The position numbers and the translations under genes were made by a program. Positions 1-8,899 of a stretch of 64,000 nt of DNA are shown piece by piece. Below the pieces are notes generated by a model. That model was not told the DNA's origin, ran no database searches, and saw nothing but the letters and a program-made list of their open reading frames with translations. Within the stretch, counting starts at the first letter, position 1, and every line of letters begins with the position of its first letter. The stretch is from NCBI RefSeq assembly GCF_030555055.1, contig NZ_JAMOAO010000001.1, positions 4,588,001-4,652,000 of the forward strand. Direction: 5' to 3'. The DNA comes from Nocardiopsis sp. YSL2. Its GTDB lineage: Bacteria > Actinomycetota > Actinomycetes > Streptosporangiales > Streptosporangiaceae.

Positions 1-635
1 ACCAGGGTCGCGTCGGTGCCGGGGCGACGGACCACAGGGGTGGCCATGGGTTCGGTGCGCACCGGCAGGTCCACCTCCTGCCGTGACCAGTACCGGCGCT
101 TGGGCTCCAGGAACACGACCGGGTCGTCGCACTCCACGGCCTCGCGCAGCATGGAGTAGGCGTCGGCGGGTGTGCCCGGTGTGACGACCCGCAGCCCGGG
201 GGTGTGCGCGTAGTAGGCCTCGGAGGAGTCGCTGTGGTGCTCGACCCCGCCGATGCCGCCTCCGTAGGGCACGCGCAGGACGACCGGGAGGGAGACCGCG
301 CCCCGGGTCCGGTTGCGCATCTTGGCCAGGTGGGAGACGACCTGCTCGAACGCCGGGTAGGCGAAGGCGTCGAACTGCAGCTCCACCACCGGGCGCAGCC
401 CGTACATCGCCATGCCGATCGCGGTGCCGACGATCCCCGATTCCGCCAGCGGTGAGTCGAAGACCCTCTCCTGCCCGAACGCGCCGATCAGACCGTCGGT
501 GACCCTGAAGACGCCGCCCAGCGGCCCGACGTCCTCGCCGTAGACGAGCACGTCGGGATCGTGCTCGATCGCGTCGTGCAGGGCGCGGTTGAGCGCCTCG
601 CCCATGGAGACGCCGGGGGTGGGAGCGGCCGCCAT
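1..635 (-). CDS. bkdB: 2-oxoacid dehydrogenase E1 component, beta subunit (3' end outside window)
   Basis: This is the thiamin-diphosphate-dependent E1 beta subunit of a branched-chain 2-oxoacid (or pyruvate-type) dehydrogenase complex. It pairs with the alpha subunit to decarboxylate the 2-oxoacid and acylate lipoyl-E2 in the cytoplasm. The 211 visible codons begin MAAAPTPGVSMGEALNRAL and include the family segments DVLVYGEDVG, RVFDSPLAESGIVGTAIGMA, ELQFDAFAYPAFEQ and VPYGGGIGGVEHHSDSSEAY. The start ATG (635-633) overlaps the alpha-gene stop as ATGA, so the two are translationally coupled. The remaining part of about 115 residues lies beyond base 1; E2 would be expected next. Substrate specificity is inferred from the neighbouring Lrp regulator, as in Streptomyces bkd loci, and is not proven by sequence. 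Confidence 0.9.
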   Translation of the reverse strand, partial: MAAAPTPGVSMGEALNRALHDAIEHDPDVLVYGEDVGPLGGVFRVTDGLIGAFGQERVFDSPLAESGIVGTAIGMAMYGLRPVVELQFDAFAYPAFEQVVSHLAKMRNRTRGAVSLPVVLRVPYGGGIGGVEHHSDSSEAYYAHTPGLRVVTPGTPADAYSMLREAVECDDPVVFLEPKRRYWSRQEVDLPVRTEPMATPVVRRPGTDATL

Positions 636-1747
636 CAGACCTCCCGAAGCTCGTCGGCGAGTGCCTCGCGCTCCTGCTCCAACAGGGGTGGGACCGCCGC
701 GTAGACGTCGGTGAACAGCGACCGCGGATCCAGCTCGTCCTGGCCCGCCAGCCGCTCGCGCACGGTGTCGGCGATCCCGTCGGCCTCGGCGCCGAAGGCG
801 GCCAGCGCCCGCTCGGTCTCCTCGGTGTCGCCGAGCAGGCACTCCTCCCGGATCAGCCGTTCGGACCGGATCAGGGGGTCGCGCTCCTTCCAGTGCTCCA
901 CCTCGGCGGGGTCGCGGTAGCGCTGGGGCGCGTCGGCGTTCGTGTGCGGGTCCACCCGGTAGGTGACCGCCTCCACGATCGCGGGCCCGCCGCCGGCGCG
1001 TGCCTCGGCCAGCGCGTGGGAGACGACCGCGTACACGGCGGCGGCGTCGTTGCCGTCCACGTGGTAGCCCTTCATCCCGTACCCGACGGCCTTGTGCGCC
1101 AGCGTGGGCGCGGCGGTCTGCTGGCGCAGGGGCACGCTGATGGCCCAGTGGTTGTTCTGCACGAGGAAGACCACGGGGGTGTTCCACACCGCGGCGAAGT
1201 TGTAGGCCTCGTGGGCGTCGCCCTCACTGGTGGCGCCGTCGCCCATCATCGCGAGCGCGGCCACGTCGCGGCCCTTGCGGCGGGCCGCGTAGGTGAGGCC
1301 GACCGCGTGGGAGGCGTTGGTGGCCAGCGGCGTGCACTGGGGCGCGCACCGGTAGCGGTGGGGGTCGTAGCCGCAGTGCCAGTCGCCGCGGAAGAGCGTG
1401 AGGGTCCGGACCGGATCGACGCCGTGCGCGACCAGGGCGACGCTGTCGCGGTAGGTGGGAAAGAGCCAGTCCTGGTCCGACAGGGCCAGCACGCCGCCGA
1501 CCTGGGCCGCCTCCTGACCCGTCGACGACGGGTACACGGCGAGGCGGCCCTGGCGGGCGAGCGTGCCGGCCTGCTGGTTGAAGCGGCGTCCGATGAGCAT
1601 GGCGCGGTGGAGTTCGACGAGTCGCGCGGGGTCGGGAGCGGTGAACGAGGAGTGACCCACACGGCGGCCGTGCCGGTCCACCAGACGCACGGGCTCCCTG
1701 GTCGGGAGTGCGGGAGCCGGACGAGATCGCTCATCGGTGTGCTTCAT
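635..1747 (-). CDS. bkdA: 2-oxoacid dehydrogenase E1 component, alpha subunit
   Basis: This is the E1 alpha subunit (370 aa), which binds thiamin diphosphate. The ThDP motif region reads MMGDGATSEGDAHEAYNFA and is followed by VVFLVQNNHWAISVP, the usual GDG...NN arrangement. Family landmarks LVELHRAMLIGRRFNQQAGTL and GYHVDGNDAAAVYAVV are present. I chose ATG 1747 (MKHTDERS) because family similarity begins soon after it. In-frame starts further upstream would run through the operator. No clear Shine-Dalgarno precedes it, so the message may be leaderless or have a very short leader. It is divergent from the Lrp-type gene at 1881, and a palindrome lies only 7 bp upstream of the start. Branched-chain specificity is favoured over pyruvate because of the regulator. 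Confidence 0.9.
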   Translation of the reverse strand: MKHTDERSRPAPALPTREPVRLVDRHGRRVGHSSFTAPDPARLVELHRAMLIGRRFNQQAGTLARQGRLAVYPSSTGQEAAQVGGVLALSDQDWLFPTYRDSVALVAHGVDPVRTLTLFRGDWHCGYDPHRYRCAPQCTPLATNASHAVGLTYAARRKGRDVAALAMMGDGATSEGDAHEAYNFAAVWNTPVVFLVQNNHWAISVPLRQQTAAPTLAHKAVGYGMKGYHVDGNDAAAVYAVVSHALAEARAGGGPAIVEAVTYRVDPHTNADAPQRYRDPAEVEHWKERDPLIRSERLIREECLLGDTEETERALAAFGAEADGIADTVRERLAGQDELDPRSLFTDVYAAVPPLLEQEREALADELREV

Positions 1748-1753
1748 GTCTTG

Positions 1754-1778
1754 AATATGCGGTGAATTACCCCATATT
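1754..1778. promoter_or_regulatory. Lrp/AsnC-type operator in the bkd promoter
   Basis: This is a 25-bp inverted repeat with arms AATATGCGGT and ACCCCATATT (9 of 10 positions complementary) around GAATT. It is AT-rich in very GC-rich DNA and lies 7-31 bp upstream of the E1 alpha start. Lrp-family dimers bind such 15-25 bp AT-cored palindromes. A further AATAT half-site at 1837-1841 lies nearer the regulator gene, which suggests cooperative binding across the divergent region. Confidence 0.75.
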
Positions 1779-1880
1779 GTCGACATCACATCGCCGATGC
1801 TGGACGAACTGCTCAGTAAGCCCGAGGTCGGTACAAAATATCTCCCGTGACCGCTGTGCGAGTGGTGTGAGGTAAGACAC

Positions 1881-2318
1881 ATGGCTGTGCCGTTGGACGA
1901 CACCGACCGCCGCATCATCGCCCTCTTGCGCGGCGACGGTCGCATGTCCATCCGCGCGGTCGCGGAACAGGCGCACATCTCGCGCGCCAACGCCTACTCG
2001 CGGCTCGAGCGGCTGCGCGACGAGGGCGTCATCCGCGGCTTCACCGCCGTCATCGACCCGGAGAAGTACGGCACCTCCCTGTCGGCCTACGTGTCCGTGC
2101 GCATCGAACAGCACTCCTGGGACCGCTTCCGCGGCTACCTGCGCGACATCCCCGAGGTCGACCACGCCGCCCTGGTCTCCGGCGACGTCGACCTCCTGCT
2201 GCTCGTCCGCGTCACCGACGCGGCGGCACTGCGCACCTTCGTCCTGGAACGCCTCCAGCGCATCCCGGAGGTCAAGAGCACACAGACGATGTTCATCCTC
2301 GACGAACCGCAGCTGTGA
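1881..2318 (+). CDS. Lrp/AsnC-family transcriptional regulator (likely bkd regulator)
   Basis: This is a 145-aa feast/famine regulator of usual family length. The N-terminal AsnC-type winged helix-turn-helix spans about residues 5-55 (LDDTDRRIIALLRGDGRMS, ISRANAYSRLERLRDEGVI). The C-terminal RAM ligand-binding domain spans about 65-142 (YVSVRIEQH, VSGDVDLLLLVRV, IPEVKSTQTMFIL). The start ATG 1881 has GAGGTAAG just upstream. It is divergent from the E1 alpha/beta genes with 133 bp between starts, and this shared interval contains the palindromic operator. The layout matches bkdR next to bkd genes in streptomycetes, so amino-acid- or ketoacid-responsive control of the dehydrogenase and of itself is inferred. 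Confidence 0.88.
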   Translation: MAVPLDDTDRRIIALLRGDGRMSIRAVAEQAHISRANAYSRLERLRDEGVIRGFTAVIDPEKYGTSLSAYVSVRIEQHSWDRFRGYLRDIPEVDHAALVSGDVDLLLLVRVTDAAALRTFVLERLQRIPEVKSTQTMFILDEPQL

Positions 2319-2426
2319 GCCCGTTCGGGCGGGTCCGCGCGCAGCACACCCCGCACACCCGAACCGGTCCACTCGGGCGGGATTGGCCCTGTCCGGCGCG
2401 GGCGGGGCGTTCCTAGACTGGGCGCC

Positions 2427-3221
2427 ATGCCTGAGTACACCGTGGTCGACGCCTTCACCGACCGGCCCCTGGCCGGCAACCCCGCCGCCGTGCTCGTCCT
2501 GGACGACACCTACCCCGACGAGTGGGCCCAGGGCGTGGCCGCCGAGTTCAACCTCTCCGAGACCGCCTTCGCCCGCCCCGTGGACGACGCGGACGCCGAC
2601 TACGAGCTGCGCTGGTTCACGCCCAGCGTCGAGATCGACCTGTGCGGCCACGCCACCCTGGCCACCGCGCACACCCTGCACGAGCGCGGGATCCCCGGGC
2701 CCTACCGCTTCACCACCCGCAGCGGGATCCTCACGGTCACCCCTGACGAGGGCATGCTGTGGATGGACTTCCCGACCAAGCCGGCCACGCCGGTCGAGGC
2801 CACCGAGGGCCTGGCCGCCGCCCTGGGCGCCGAGCCGCTGTCGGTGGGCCGCGGCGGCACCGGCGACCTGCTCGTGGAGGTGGCCGACGAGGCGACCGTC
2901 CGCGGTCTGGCCCCGGACATGACCGCCCTGGCCGCCGTGGACGCGCGGGTGGTCATCGTCACCGCGCCCGGCAAGGAGTACGACTTCGTGTCCCGCGTGT
3001 TCGGGCCGCGGGTCGGCGTGACCGAGGACCCGGTCACCGGCAGCGCGCACACGGTCCTGGTGCCGTTCTGGGCCGAACGCCTGGGCCGCACCGAGTTCCT
3101 CGCCCACCAGGCCTCCGCGCGCGGCGGCGACCTGCGCCTGCGCCTGCCCGAGGACCGGCCCGGCCGCGTGCTCATCGCGGGCCCGGCGGTCTCGGTCGCC
3201 CACGGCACGCTCCACCTCTGA
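2427..3221 (+). CDS. PhzF-family isomerase/epimerase
   Basis: This is a 264-aa protein of the PhzF/diaminopimelate-epimerase-like fold. The N-terminal half starts MPEYTVVDAFTDRPLAGNPAAV, including the GNPAAV signature. It continues with NLSETAF, RWFTPSVEIDLCGHATLA (the catalytic-type Glu and the CGHATLA signature) and, in the C-terminal half, RVGVTEDPVTGSAHTVLVPFW. Length is near the usual 260-300. The physiological substrate of most PhzF homologues outside phenazine clusters is unknown. No phenazine genes are nearby, so I do not assign a pathway. It stands alone downstream of the Lrp gene and is convergent with the antiporter gene. Confidence 0.88.
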   Translation: MPEYTVVDAFTDRPLAGNPAAVLVLDDTYPDEWAQGVAAEFNLSETAFARPVDDADADYELRWFTPSVEIDLCGHATLATAHTLHERGIPGPYRFTTRSGILTVTPDEGMLWMDFPTKPATPVEATEGLAAALGAEPLSVGRGGTGDLLVEVADEATVRGLAPDMTALAAVDARVVIVTAPGKEYDFVSRVFGPRVGVTEDPVTGSAHTVLVPFWAERLGRTEFLAHQASARGGDLRLRLPEDRPGRVLIAGPAVSVAHGTLHL

Positions 3222-3296
3222 GCGGTCCTGCCCGGCGGTCGGCGCGTGGACGCACGGCCGCCGCGGCCGGCCGGATCCGCGCCCGCCGCCGCGCGG

Positions 3297-5006
3297 CTAC
3301 TCCGTCGAGCCCACCGGCGCGGTCCCGCTCCCGGGGGCGTCCACGCGGCGCCCGAGCAGCAGCAGACCGCCCAGGGTGGCGGCCCCGCTCAGCGCCAGCC
3401 CGGCCCACCAGGGCAGTCCCAGCCCGACGGGCAGCAGCCCGAACACGATCACCGTTCCGGCGACGAAGAGGGCGTAGGGCGTCTGCGTGCGCACGTGGTC
3501 GATCACGTCGCACTGGGAGGCCAGAGCCGAGATGACGGTCGTGTCGGAGATCGGCGAGCAGTGGTCGCCCCAGACCGCGCCCGCCAGGATCGTCGACACC
3601 GACGCGAACAGGATCGGGTGCCCCTCCGCCGCGGCCAGGCCCTGGGCGTCCAGCACCGCCCAGGCCAGCGGGACCGCCAGCGGTGTGAGGATGCCCATCG
3701 TCCCCCAGCTGGTCCCGGTGGCGAAGGCGATCGCCGCCGCGATGACGAACAGCAGCGCGGGCAGCAGGAACACCGGCATGGCGGTGCCCAGCGCGCCCGC
3801 CAGGAAGTCGGCGGTCCCCAGCTCGCCGGTCAGCGCCGACAGCGCCCAGGCCAGGGTCAGGATGATGATCACGTACAGCACCGACTTCACCCCGGCGAAC
3901 CAGGCACTGACCACCTCGGCGAGAGTCAGGATCCCCTGCGCCACGCTGAGCACTCCCGCGACCAGGAGCCCCAGGAGAGAGCCCCACAGCAGGGAGGAGA
4001 ACGGATCGCCGTCCCCGATGATCTCGATGACCGAGGCGCCCTCACCGGTGGCGAAGAGCCCCAGGACCGTCGTGGCGATCAGGACCAGGATGGGCAGCAG
4101 CGCGTTGACCAGGCGGCGCGGCGTCCGCTCGGGAGGCCTGAGCTCGTCCTCCAGCGCGGCCGTCCCCGGGGCGATGCTGTGCAGAGCGACCTCGCCGGTG
4201 GTGCGGGCCCGCCGCTCGGCCCGCAGCATCGGGCCGAAGTCGCGTCCGGTCAGGCCGATGGCGAACACCAGGCCGATCGCCAGGATCGGGTAGAACGCGT
4301 ACTTGAGCGACTCCACGAACACCGCGAAGCCGTTGAGGGCCAGACCGGTCTCGGCGATCGCGTCGTCGATCAGTACCGTGGAGTCGACCAGGTAGGCGAG
4401 CTTCTCGCGGGACACGCGCAACCGGTCCAGGATCGGGCGCATCGTGTTGCCGACCACGAGCGTGTTGGCGTAGTCGTCGAAGAACACGGCCACCCCCAGG
4501 CCGCCGGTGGCCAGCTGGCCCCGGCGCGGGGTCGACGCCCACCGCGTCACCAGGTGCACGATCCCGTCGGTGCCGCCGTTGCGGCGGATGACGCCGACCA
4601 GCCCGCCGATCATCAGCGTGAACACGATGATCATCACGTGGTCGGGGTCGGCGATGGCGTCGATGGTGTACACACCGGCGGAGTCCAGGAGCGACGTCAC
4701 CAGGCCCTGGGCGCTCAGTCCCTCCACGAGCCAGGCGCCCAGCCAGATGCCGGCGAACAGCGCGGGCAGGATCTGCCGTGTCACCAGGGCCAGGCCGATC
4801 GCCAGGACCGGCGGCAGGATCGACCACCAGCGACCGGTGGGGAGCACCGTGTCCGACGGGACCAGGAGGCTCACCGCCACGCCCAGGGCGAGGACCGCCG
4901 CGCCGGTGACGAGGACCGCGATACGGCGGCGCCTCCCACCGGGGTAGGCGCCTCCCGGCCCGCCGTCCGAGCCGGGGGCGCCGGCGGTCTGGTTGGTCTC
5001 TGTCAT
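3297..5006 (-). CDS. NhaC-family Na+/H+ antiporter
   Basis: This is a 569-aa multi-pass membrane protein of the NhaC antiporter superfamily. About 11-13 hydrophobic helices can be seen, for example AVLVTGAAVLALGVAVSLLV near the N terminus. Charged and polar residues that recur in the family lie in FFDDYANTLVVGNTMRPI, GTSWGTMGILTP and WGDHCSPISDTTV. The start was set at ATG 5006 (MTETNQTAG) because GAGGGAAG lies 8 bases upstream; an in-frame ATG 36 bases earlier has no such site. Exchange of external protons for cytoplasmic Na+ (or another cation or organic substrate) is the family role. A palindrome at 5121-5141 sits in its upstream region. The gene stands alone, with PhzF convergent. Confidence 0.85.
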   Translation of the reverse strand: MTETNQTAGAPGSDGGPGGAYPGGRRRRIAVLVTGAAVLALGVAVSLLVPSDTVLPTGRWWSILPPVLAIGLALVTRQILPALFAGIWLGAWLVEGLSAQGLVTSLLDSAGVYTIDAIADPDHVMIIVFTLMIGGLVGVIRRNGGTDGIVHLVTRWASTPRRGQLATGGLGVAVFFDDYANTLVVGNTMRPILDRLRVSREKLAYLVDSTVLIDDAIAETGLALNGFAVFVESLKYAFYPILAIGLVFAIGLTGRDFGPMLRAERRARTTGEVALHSIAPGTAALEDELRPPERTPRRLVNALLPILVLIATTVLGLFATGEGASVIEIIGDGDPFSSLLWGSLLGLLVAGVLSVAQGILTLAEVVSAWFAGVKSVLYVIIILTLAWALSALTGELGTADFLAGALGTAMPVFLLPALLFVIAAAIAFATGTSWGTMGILTPLAVPLAWAVLDAQGLAAAEGHPILFASVSTILAGAVWGDHCSPISDTTVISALASQCDVIDHVRTQTPYALFVAGTVIVFGLLPVGLGLPWWAGLALSGAATLGGLLLLGRRVDAPGSGTAPVGSTE

Positions 5007-5120
5007 GGTTCTTCCCTCGTGACGGAGGGCGAGTCCGGTCACGCGCGCCGCGACACGCGCCAGGGACCGCCGCCGTGGTCGGCTGGGCTGGCACCATCCT
5101 GTGTGAGGGGTACCACAAAG

Positions 5121-5141
5121 TCCTTGGTGATATCACTCAAG
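5121..5141. promoter_or_regulatory. Palindromic candidate operator upstream of the antiporter gene
   Basis: The perfect 10-bp palindrome GTGATATCAC (5126-5135) is flanked by CCTTG and CAAGG, offset by one base. It lies about 115 bp upstream of the antiporter start in the interval to the PucR gene. It is AT-rich for this genome. The regulator is unknown. Confidence 0.4.
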
Positions 5142-5239
5142 GAAGCGGCACGGCTTGTACGGGATCGACAAAGGCGGACACGGTCCCGGCCCGCGCCCAC
5201 GTGCGCCGACTCCGCGGTTCCGGCCCCGAGGGCCGGAGG

Positions 5240-6982
5240 TCAGCGCCGGCGCCCCTGCGGTTCCTCGTGCGGGGCCGGGGCCAGGCGCAGCTGGATCCAG
5301 CACGAGAGCCGGTCGTCGGCGTCGTCCAGGTCGAGGCCGAAGAGCTCCCGGGCGCGCCGCAGCCGGTACTTCATCGTGTTCGGGTGGACGTGCAGCCGCC
5401 GCGCGGCGTCCCCGAAGCTGCCCACCGCGTCCAGCCACGCCGTGACGGACAGCGCGTAGGCCGTGCCGTGGTCCCGGTCGTGGGCGAGCATCGCGTCGAT
5501 GCCCGGGTGGCGCAGCCGAGGCAGGCGTGCCAGCTCGTCCGCCACGTGGGCCAGCAGCACCCGCGCGTGGGCGTCGGTCAGGTCGGCCACCTCGGGCGCG
5601 CGCGGGTCGGTCGAGATCACTCGCAGGATGTCGTCGGCCTCCGCCCGCAACAGGGGGACCTGCCCCAGGTCCGCGCTCGTGCGGCTCAGCGCCGCTCGCA
5701 TCCGCAGCCCCAGCACCCGCTCCACCACCGTCAGCGTCTGTGCGGCGAGTCGGCGCACGGCACCGTCCGCGCCCTCGGGCACCAGGACGTAGACCGCGCG
5801 CGCCGTGCTCGCCACCGCCGCCTCCGGCTGCACCGCCGACCAGTGCCGGGCCACGGCCGCGCCCGCCCGCGCGGTCAGCGCGGCGGTGTCGCCGCTCCCG
5901 GCCAGCGGCGCCAGCCCCACCAGCGTCACGGCGGTGCCCTCGGACAGCCCGAGCCGGGTGCGCGTGTCGGCCTCGCCGGCGGCGCCCTCCAGCGCGCCCC
6001 GCAGGGCCTGTTCGCGTGCCTGGAGTTCGATCTCCGGGCCGCTGCGGCGACGCAGCATGTGCAGCGCCGCGAGCCGGGCGCCGTCGGCGAGGGCGCGCTC
6101 ACCCGCGGCGTCGATCGGTGATCCGCCCTCGATCACCCAGATCGTGCCCAGGGGGAGGTCGCCCGCGCGGATGGCGACGGCCGCTCGCGGTAGCTCCTCG
6201 TCCCCGAGCGGCGGCATCCGCAGCATGCCGGGCGCGTTGAGCACCTCGCGGTACTGCCGTACCTGCTCCGCCAGCACCGGGACGCGCCGGTCCAGGATGC
6301 CCCGGCGGCGGAACTCGTCGATGGGCTGGCCCGGCAGCGTCGAATAGGCCAGCACGTGCTGTTCCAGGTCCTCGATCACGACCGGGCCGCCGACCGCGCC
6401 CGCCAGGGCGTTGGCCAGCGTGAACAGTTCGTCGCCCGAAGCCGCGTTCGCGCCCGGTGGGCGCTCGCCCGCCACGGAGGCCCCGAGCGCGGACGACAGC
6501 AGCGCGTCCACCTGTCGCCAGGCCGCGTCGTCGGGGGTGGTGAGCAGCGTGATCCCGGCCTCGCGGGCTGCCCCGGCCACCACGCGGCCGCTCCCGCCGC
6601 GCAGCTTGACGACGGCCGCCACGTACCCGGCGCCGGCCGCCTCGCGCAGGGTCTCCGCGGTCTGTGGGGACTCGGCGTCCGCGCCGACCAGCAGCAGGAC
6701 GGAAGCGGCCCCGTCGGGGAGGGGGTCGGCGGCGTCGTGGATCACCGTGCGGAGTACGCGTGCGTCCAGCCCGACCCGTCGCCCATCACCACCCGTCAGG
6801 GCTGGTTCGCGTGGGGACGGGCTAGCGCCCTCACTACCGCCCCCAACGGACGCCTGCGGCGCGGAGCCCCGCGGAGCGTCCAGCACGGTGAGCATGACCG
6901 GGCCAACGGACTCCAGCACCGAGCGCAGGGACGCACCGGGCTCGGTGTCCTCGCCATCGTTTGGCGAAATCCAAGAGTCCAT
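5240..6982 (-). CDS. PucR/CdaR-family transcriptional regulator
   Basis: This is a 580-aa PucR-type regulator. The N-terminal part (about 30-180) resembles the purine-catabolism regulator-like domain (VLLLVGADAES, GYVAAVVKLRGG). A GGDEF-like middle segment follows. The C-terminal HTH_30 module (about 515-575) reads WLDAVGSFGDAARRLHVHPN and TMKYRLRRARELFG, the family signature. It is divergent from the lysA-like gene with 101 bp between starts, so it probably controls that gene and/or itself. No Shine-Dalgarno precedes ATG 6982, so translation may be leaderless. Codon use matches neighbouring genes. Confidence 0.85.
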   Translation of the reverse strand: MDSWISPNDGEDTEPGASLRSVLESVGPVMLTVLDAPRGSAPQASVGGGSEGASPSPREPALTGGDGRRVGLDARVLRTVIHDAADPLPDGAASVLLLVGADAESPQTAETLREAAGAGYVAAVVKLRGGSGRVVAGAAREAGITLLTTPDDAAWRQVDALLSSALGASVAGERPPGANAASGDELFTLANALAGAVGGPVVIEDLEQHVLAYSTLPGQPIDEFRRRGILDRRVPVLAEQVRQYREVLNAPGMLRMPPLGDEELPRAAVAIRAGDLPLGTIWVIEGGSPIDAAGERALADGARLAALHMLRRRSGPEIELQAREQALRGALEGAAGEADTRTRLGLSEGTAVTLVGLAPLAGSGDTAALTARAGAAVARHWSAVQPEAAVASTARAVYVLVPEGADGAVRRLAAQTLTVVERVLGLRMRAALSRTSADLGQVPLLRAEADDILRVISTDPRAPEVADLTDAHARVLLAHVADELARLPRLRHPGIDAMLAHDRDHGTAYALSVTAWLDAVGSFGDAARRLHVHPNTMKYRLRRARELFGLDLDDADDRLSCWIQLRLAPAPHEEPQGRRR

Positions 6983-7083
6983 GACGCGAGCTTAAGCGTG
7001 TACGCCAATGCCTGGCCAGGATGAGCCGACCAGGATGGGGAGGCCGCCCCGAGGCGGCCGATGACGACGAGGAAGGCAGGACC

Positions 7084-8385
7084 ATGTCCGTGGGGACCAG
7101 TACGCCGGCACCGCTCTCCCTCTTCCCACCGGGGAGTGCCCTCGATTCCGACGGAGCCCTGACCATCGGCGGCTGCCGTGCCGAGGACCTGGCCGAACGC
7201 TTCGGCACTCCAGCGATGATCGTCGACGAGGGCGCCCTGCGCGACCGCGCCCGCCGCTACGTCCGCGGGCTGGCCGAGCGGTGGCCGGACTCCCGGGTGG
7301 TGTTCGCCTCCAAGGCCTTCCCCTGCACGGCGATCGAGCGGGTACTGGTCGAGGAGGGCCTGGGCATCGACGTCGCCGGCGGCGGCGAGCTCGCCGTGGC
7401 GCTCCGGGCGGGCGCGGACCCGGAACGGCTGGTCGTGCACGGCAACGCCAAGACCGACGAGGAGCTGCGCGACGCGGTCGGCGCCGGCGCCGGACTCGTC
7501 GTCATCGACAACGACGACGACATCGACCGGCTCGAACGCCTCACCACCGGGGAACAGGGCGTCCTCGTCCGCGTCACCCCCGACATCCGTCCCGACACCC
7601 ACGAGGCGGTGGCCACCGGCCAGCGCGGCTCCAAGTTCGGCTTCGACCCGGCACGGGCCAGGGAGGCCATCGCCCGGCTACGCGGCAGCGACCGCCTGCG
7701 CCTGGACGGCGTGCACGTCCACGTCGGCTCACAGATCCTGGACACGGAGCCGTTCGCCCGTGCGGTTGAGGCCGTCGCCGCGCTCGGGACCTTCGCGGTC
7801 TACGACCTCGGGGGAGGGCTCGGCGCCCGCTACACCTACGACGACCACCCGCCCAGCGTCGAGGCGTACCTGGACGCGCTGGTCGGCGTGGCGCGCAGCC
7901 GCCTGCCCGCCGACGCGCGGATCGTCATCGAGCCCGGGCGCTCCCTCGTGGCCGAGGCCGGGGCCACCCTCTACCGGGTCGTGACGGTCAAGCGCGGCGA
8001 GCCGGACGTGGTCGCCGTCGACGGCGGGATGGGCGACAACATGGAGGTCGCCCTCTACGGGCAGCGGTTCGAGGCGGTGGTGGCCGCGCGGGTGGGCGGC
8101 GGCGAGCCCTGCCACCTGGTCGGGCGGCACTGCGAGTCCGGCGACCGGCTCAGTTCCGGTGTCCCGCTCGCCGACCCGCGCCCGGGCGACGTCGTCGCCG
8201 TGCCCGTCACCGGCGCCTACTGCTACTCGCTGGCCAACAACTACAACGGCGCGCGTCGGCCCCCGGTGGTCCTGTGCCGCGACGGCCGGGCCCGCGAGGT
8301 CGTCCGCCGCGAGACCTACGCCGACCTGACGCGTCGCGACGTGGACGGGGAGGGCGTCCTGATGGGCCGCCGCCCAGCGGGGTGA
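7084..8385 (+). CDS. lysA: Diaminopimelate decarboxylase-like PLP enzyme
   Basis: This is a 433-aa fold-III PLP decarboxylase. Landmarks in order are the PLP lysine in VVFASKAFPCTAIE, the GLGIDVAGGGEL segment, VHVHVGSQI, the phosphate-binding YDLGGGLGARYTYDD, EPGRSLVAEAG, the catalytic Cys in GRHCESGDRLSSG, and the C-terminal GAYCYSLANNYNGARRP. The last two match meso-diaminopimelate decarboxylase better than ornithine or arginine decarboxylase. ATG 7084 was chosen for its GAGGAAGG site. Actinobacterial biosynthetic lysA normally sits with argS/hom/thrC. Here it stands alone opposite a PucR regulator, so it may be a second copy or act on a related D-amino acid or carboxy-polyamine. Confidence 0.8.
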   Translation: MSVGTSTPAPLSLFPPGSALDSDGALTIGGCRAEDLAERFGTPAMIVDEGALRDRARRYVRGLAERWPDSRVVFASKAFPCTAIERVLVEEGLGIDVAGGGELAVALRAGADPERLVVHGNAKTDEELRDAVGAGAGLVVIDNDDDIDRLERLTTGEQGVLVRVTPDIRPDTHEAVATGQRGSKFGFDPARAREAIARLRGSDRLRLDGVHVHVGSQILDTEPFARAVEAVAALGTFAVYDLGGGLGARYTYDDHPPSVEAYLDALVGVARSRLPADARIVIEPGRSLVAEAGATLYRVVTVKRGEPDVVAVDGGMGDNMEVALYGQRFEAVVAARVGGGEPCHLVGRHCESGDRLSSGVPLADPRPGDVVAVPVTGAYCYSLANNYNGARRPPVVLCRDGRAREVVRRETYADLTRRDVDGEGVLMGRRPAG

Positions 8386-8441
8386 GTGGTCGGGGCCGAT
8401 GCCCTAGTGTCTGGGGCCGGACCACAGAAGGGACGGCCGCC

Positions 8442-8867
8442 ATGGAGCAGTGGGCCACCAAGGAAGAGATCATCGCCGCACGCGAGCGCATGGAGAGGTC
8501 CCATCCGGGGTGGGAGCGACCCGCGGCCTTCGCCGTGGGGGTCGTCCGCGACGGCGGGACGAGGTTCGGGCTGACCAACGCCGGCGGCAACTACTTCCCG
8601 GCCATCGTCCTTGCACGTGTCGTGGGCCACGCCTCGGGCACGGCCACCTATCCGCTCTCCCGTGGGCAGTTGGAGACGGCCGTCGCGGAGTTGTCCCCGG
8701 CCGAGGCCTGCACCGAGTTCCAGCACCCCAACCTGGTGCACTGGCGGGTGCTCCTGGACGAGGTCGCGGACCAGGGCGGGCAGCTCGTCGCGGTCTTCGT
8801 CGGGGACCTGGACGACCCGCCCGTGGACGAGCACGACCGAGCCCTGCGCGCGACCGTGTCGAACTAG
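8442..8867 (+). CDS. Hypothetical protein
   Basis: This is a 141-aa soluble protein that I do not recognise. It begins MEQWATKEEIIAARERME and ends in an acidic stretch (VFVGDLDDPPVDEHDR). There is no signal peptide or membrane segment. The start ATG 8442 follows AGAAGGGA, and GC3 bias is normal, which supports a real gene. It lies 56 bp after the decarboxylase gene in the same direction and may be co-transcribed, but it shows no enzymatic motif I can name. Confidence 0.7.
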   Translation: MEQWATKEEIIAARERMERSHPGWERPAAFAVGVVRDGGTRFGLTNAGGNYFPAIVLARVVGHASGTATYPLSRGQLETAVAELSPAEACTEFQHPNLVHWRVLLDEVADQGGQLVAVFVGDLDDPPVDEHDRALRATVSN

Positions 8868-8899
8868 AGTTCGAGGGATTCCTCTGCCATCATGGCGGC

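Noticed and set aside
3255..3269. CGGCCGC-C-GCGGCCG palindrome as a terminator between PhzF and antiporter genes
   Set aside because: A one-base centre leaves a very short usable stem, indistinguishable from chance in such GC-rich DNA.
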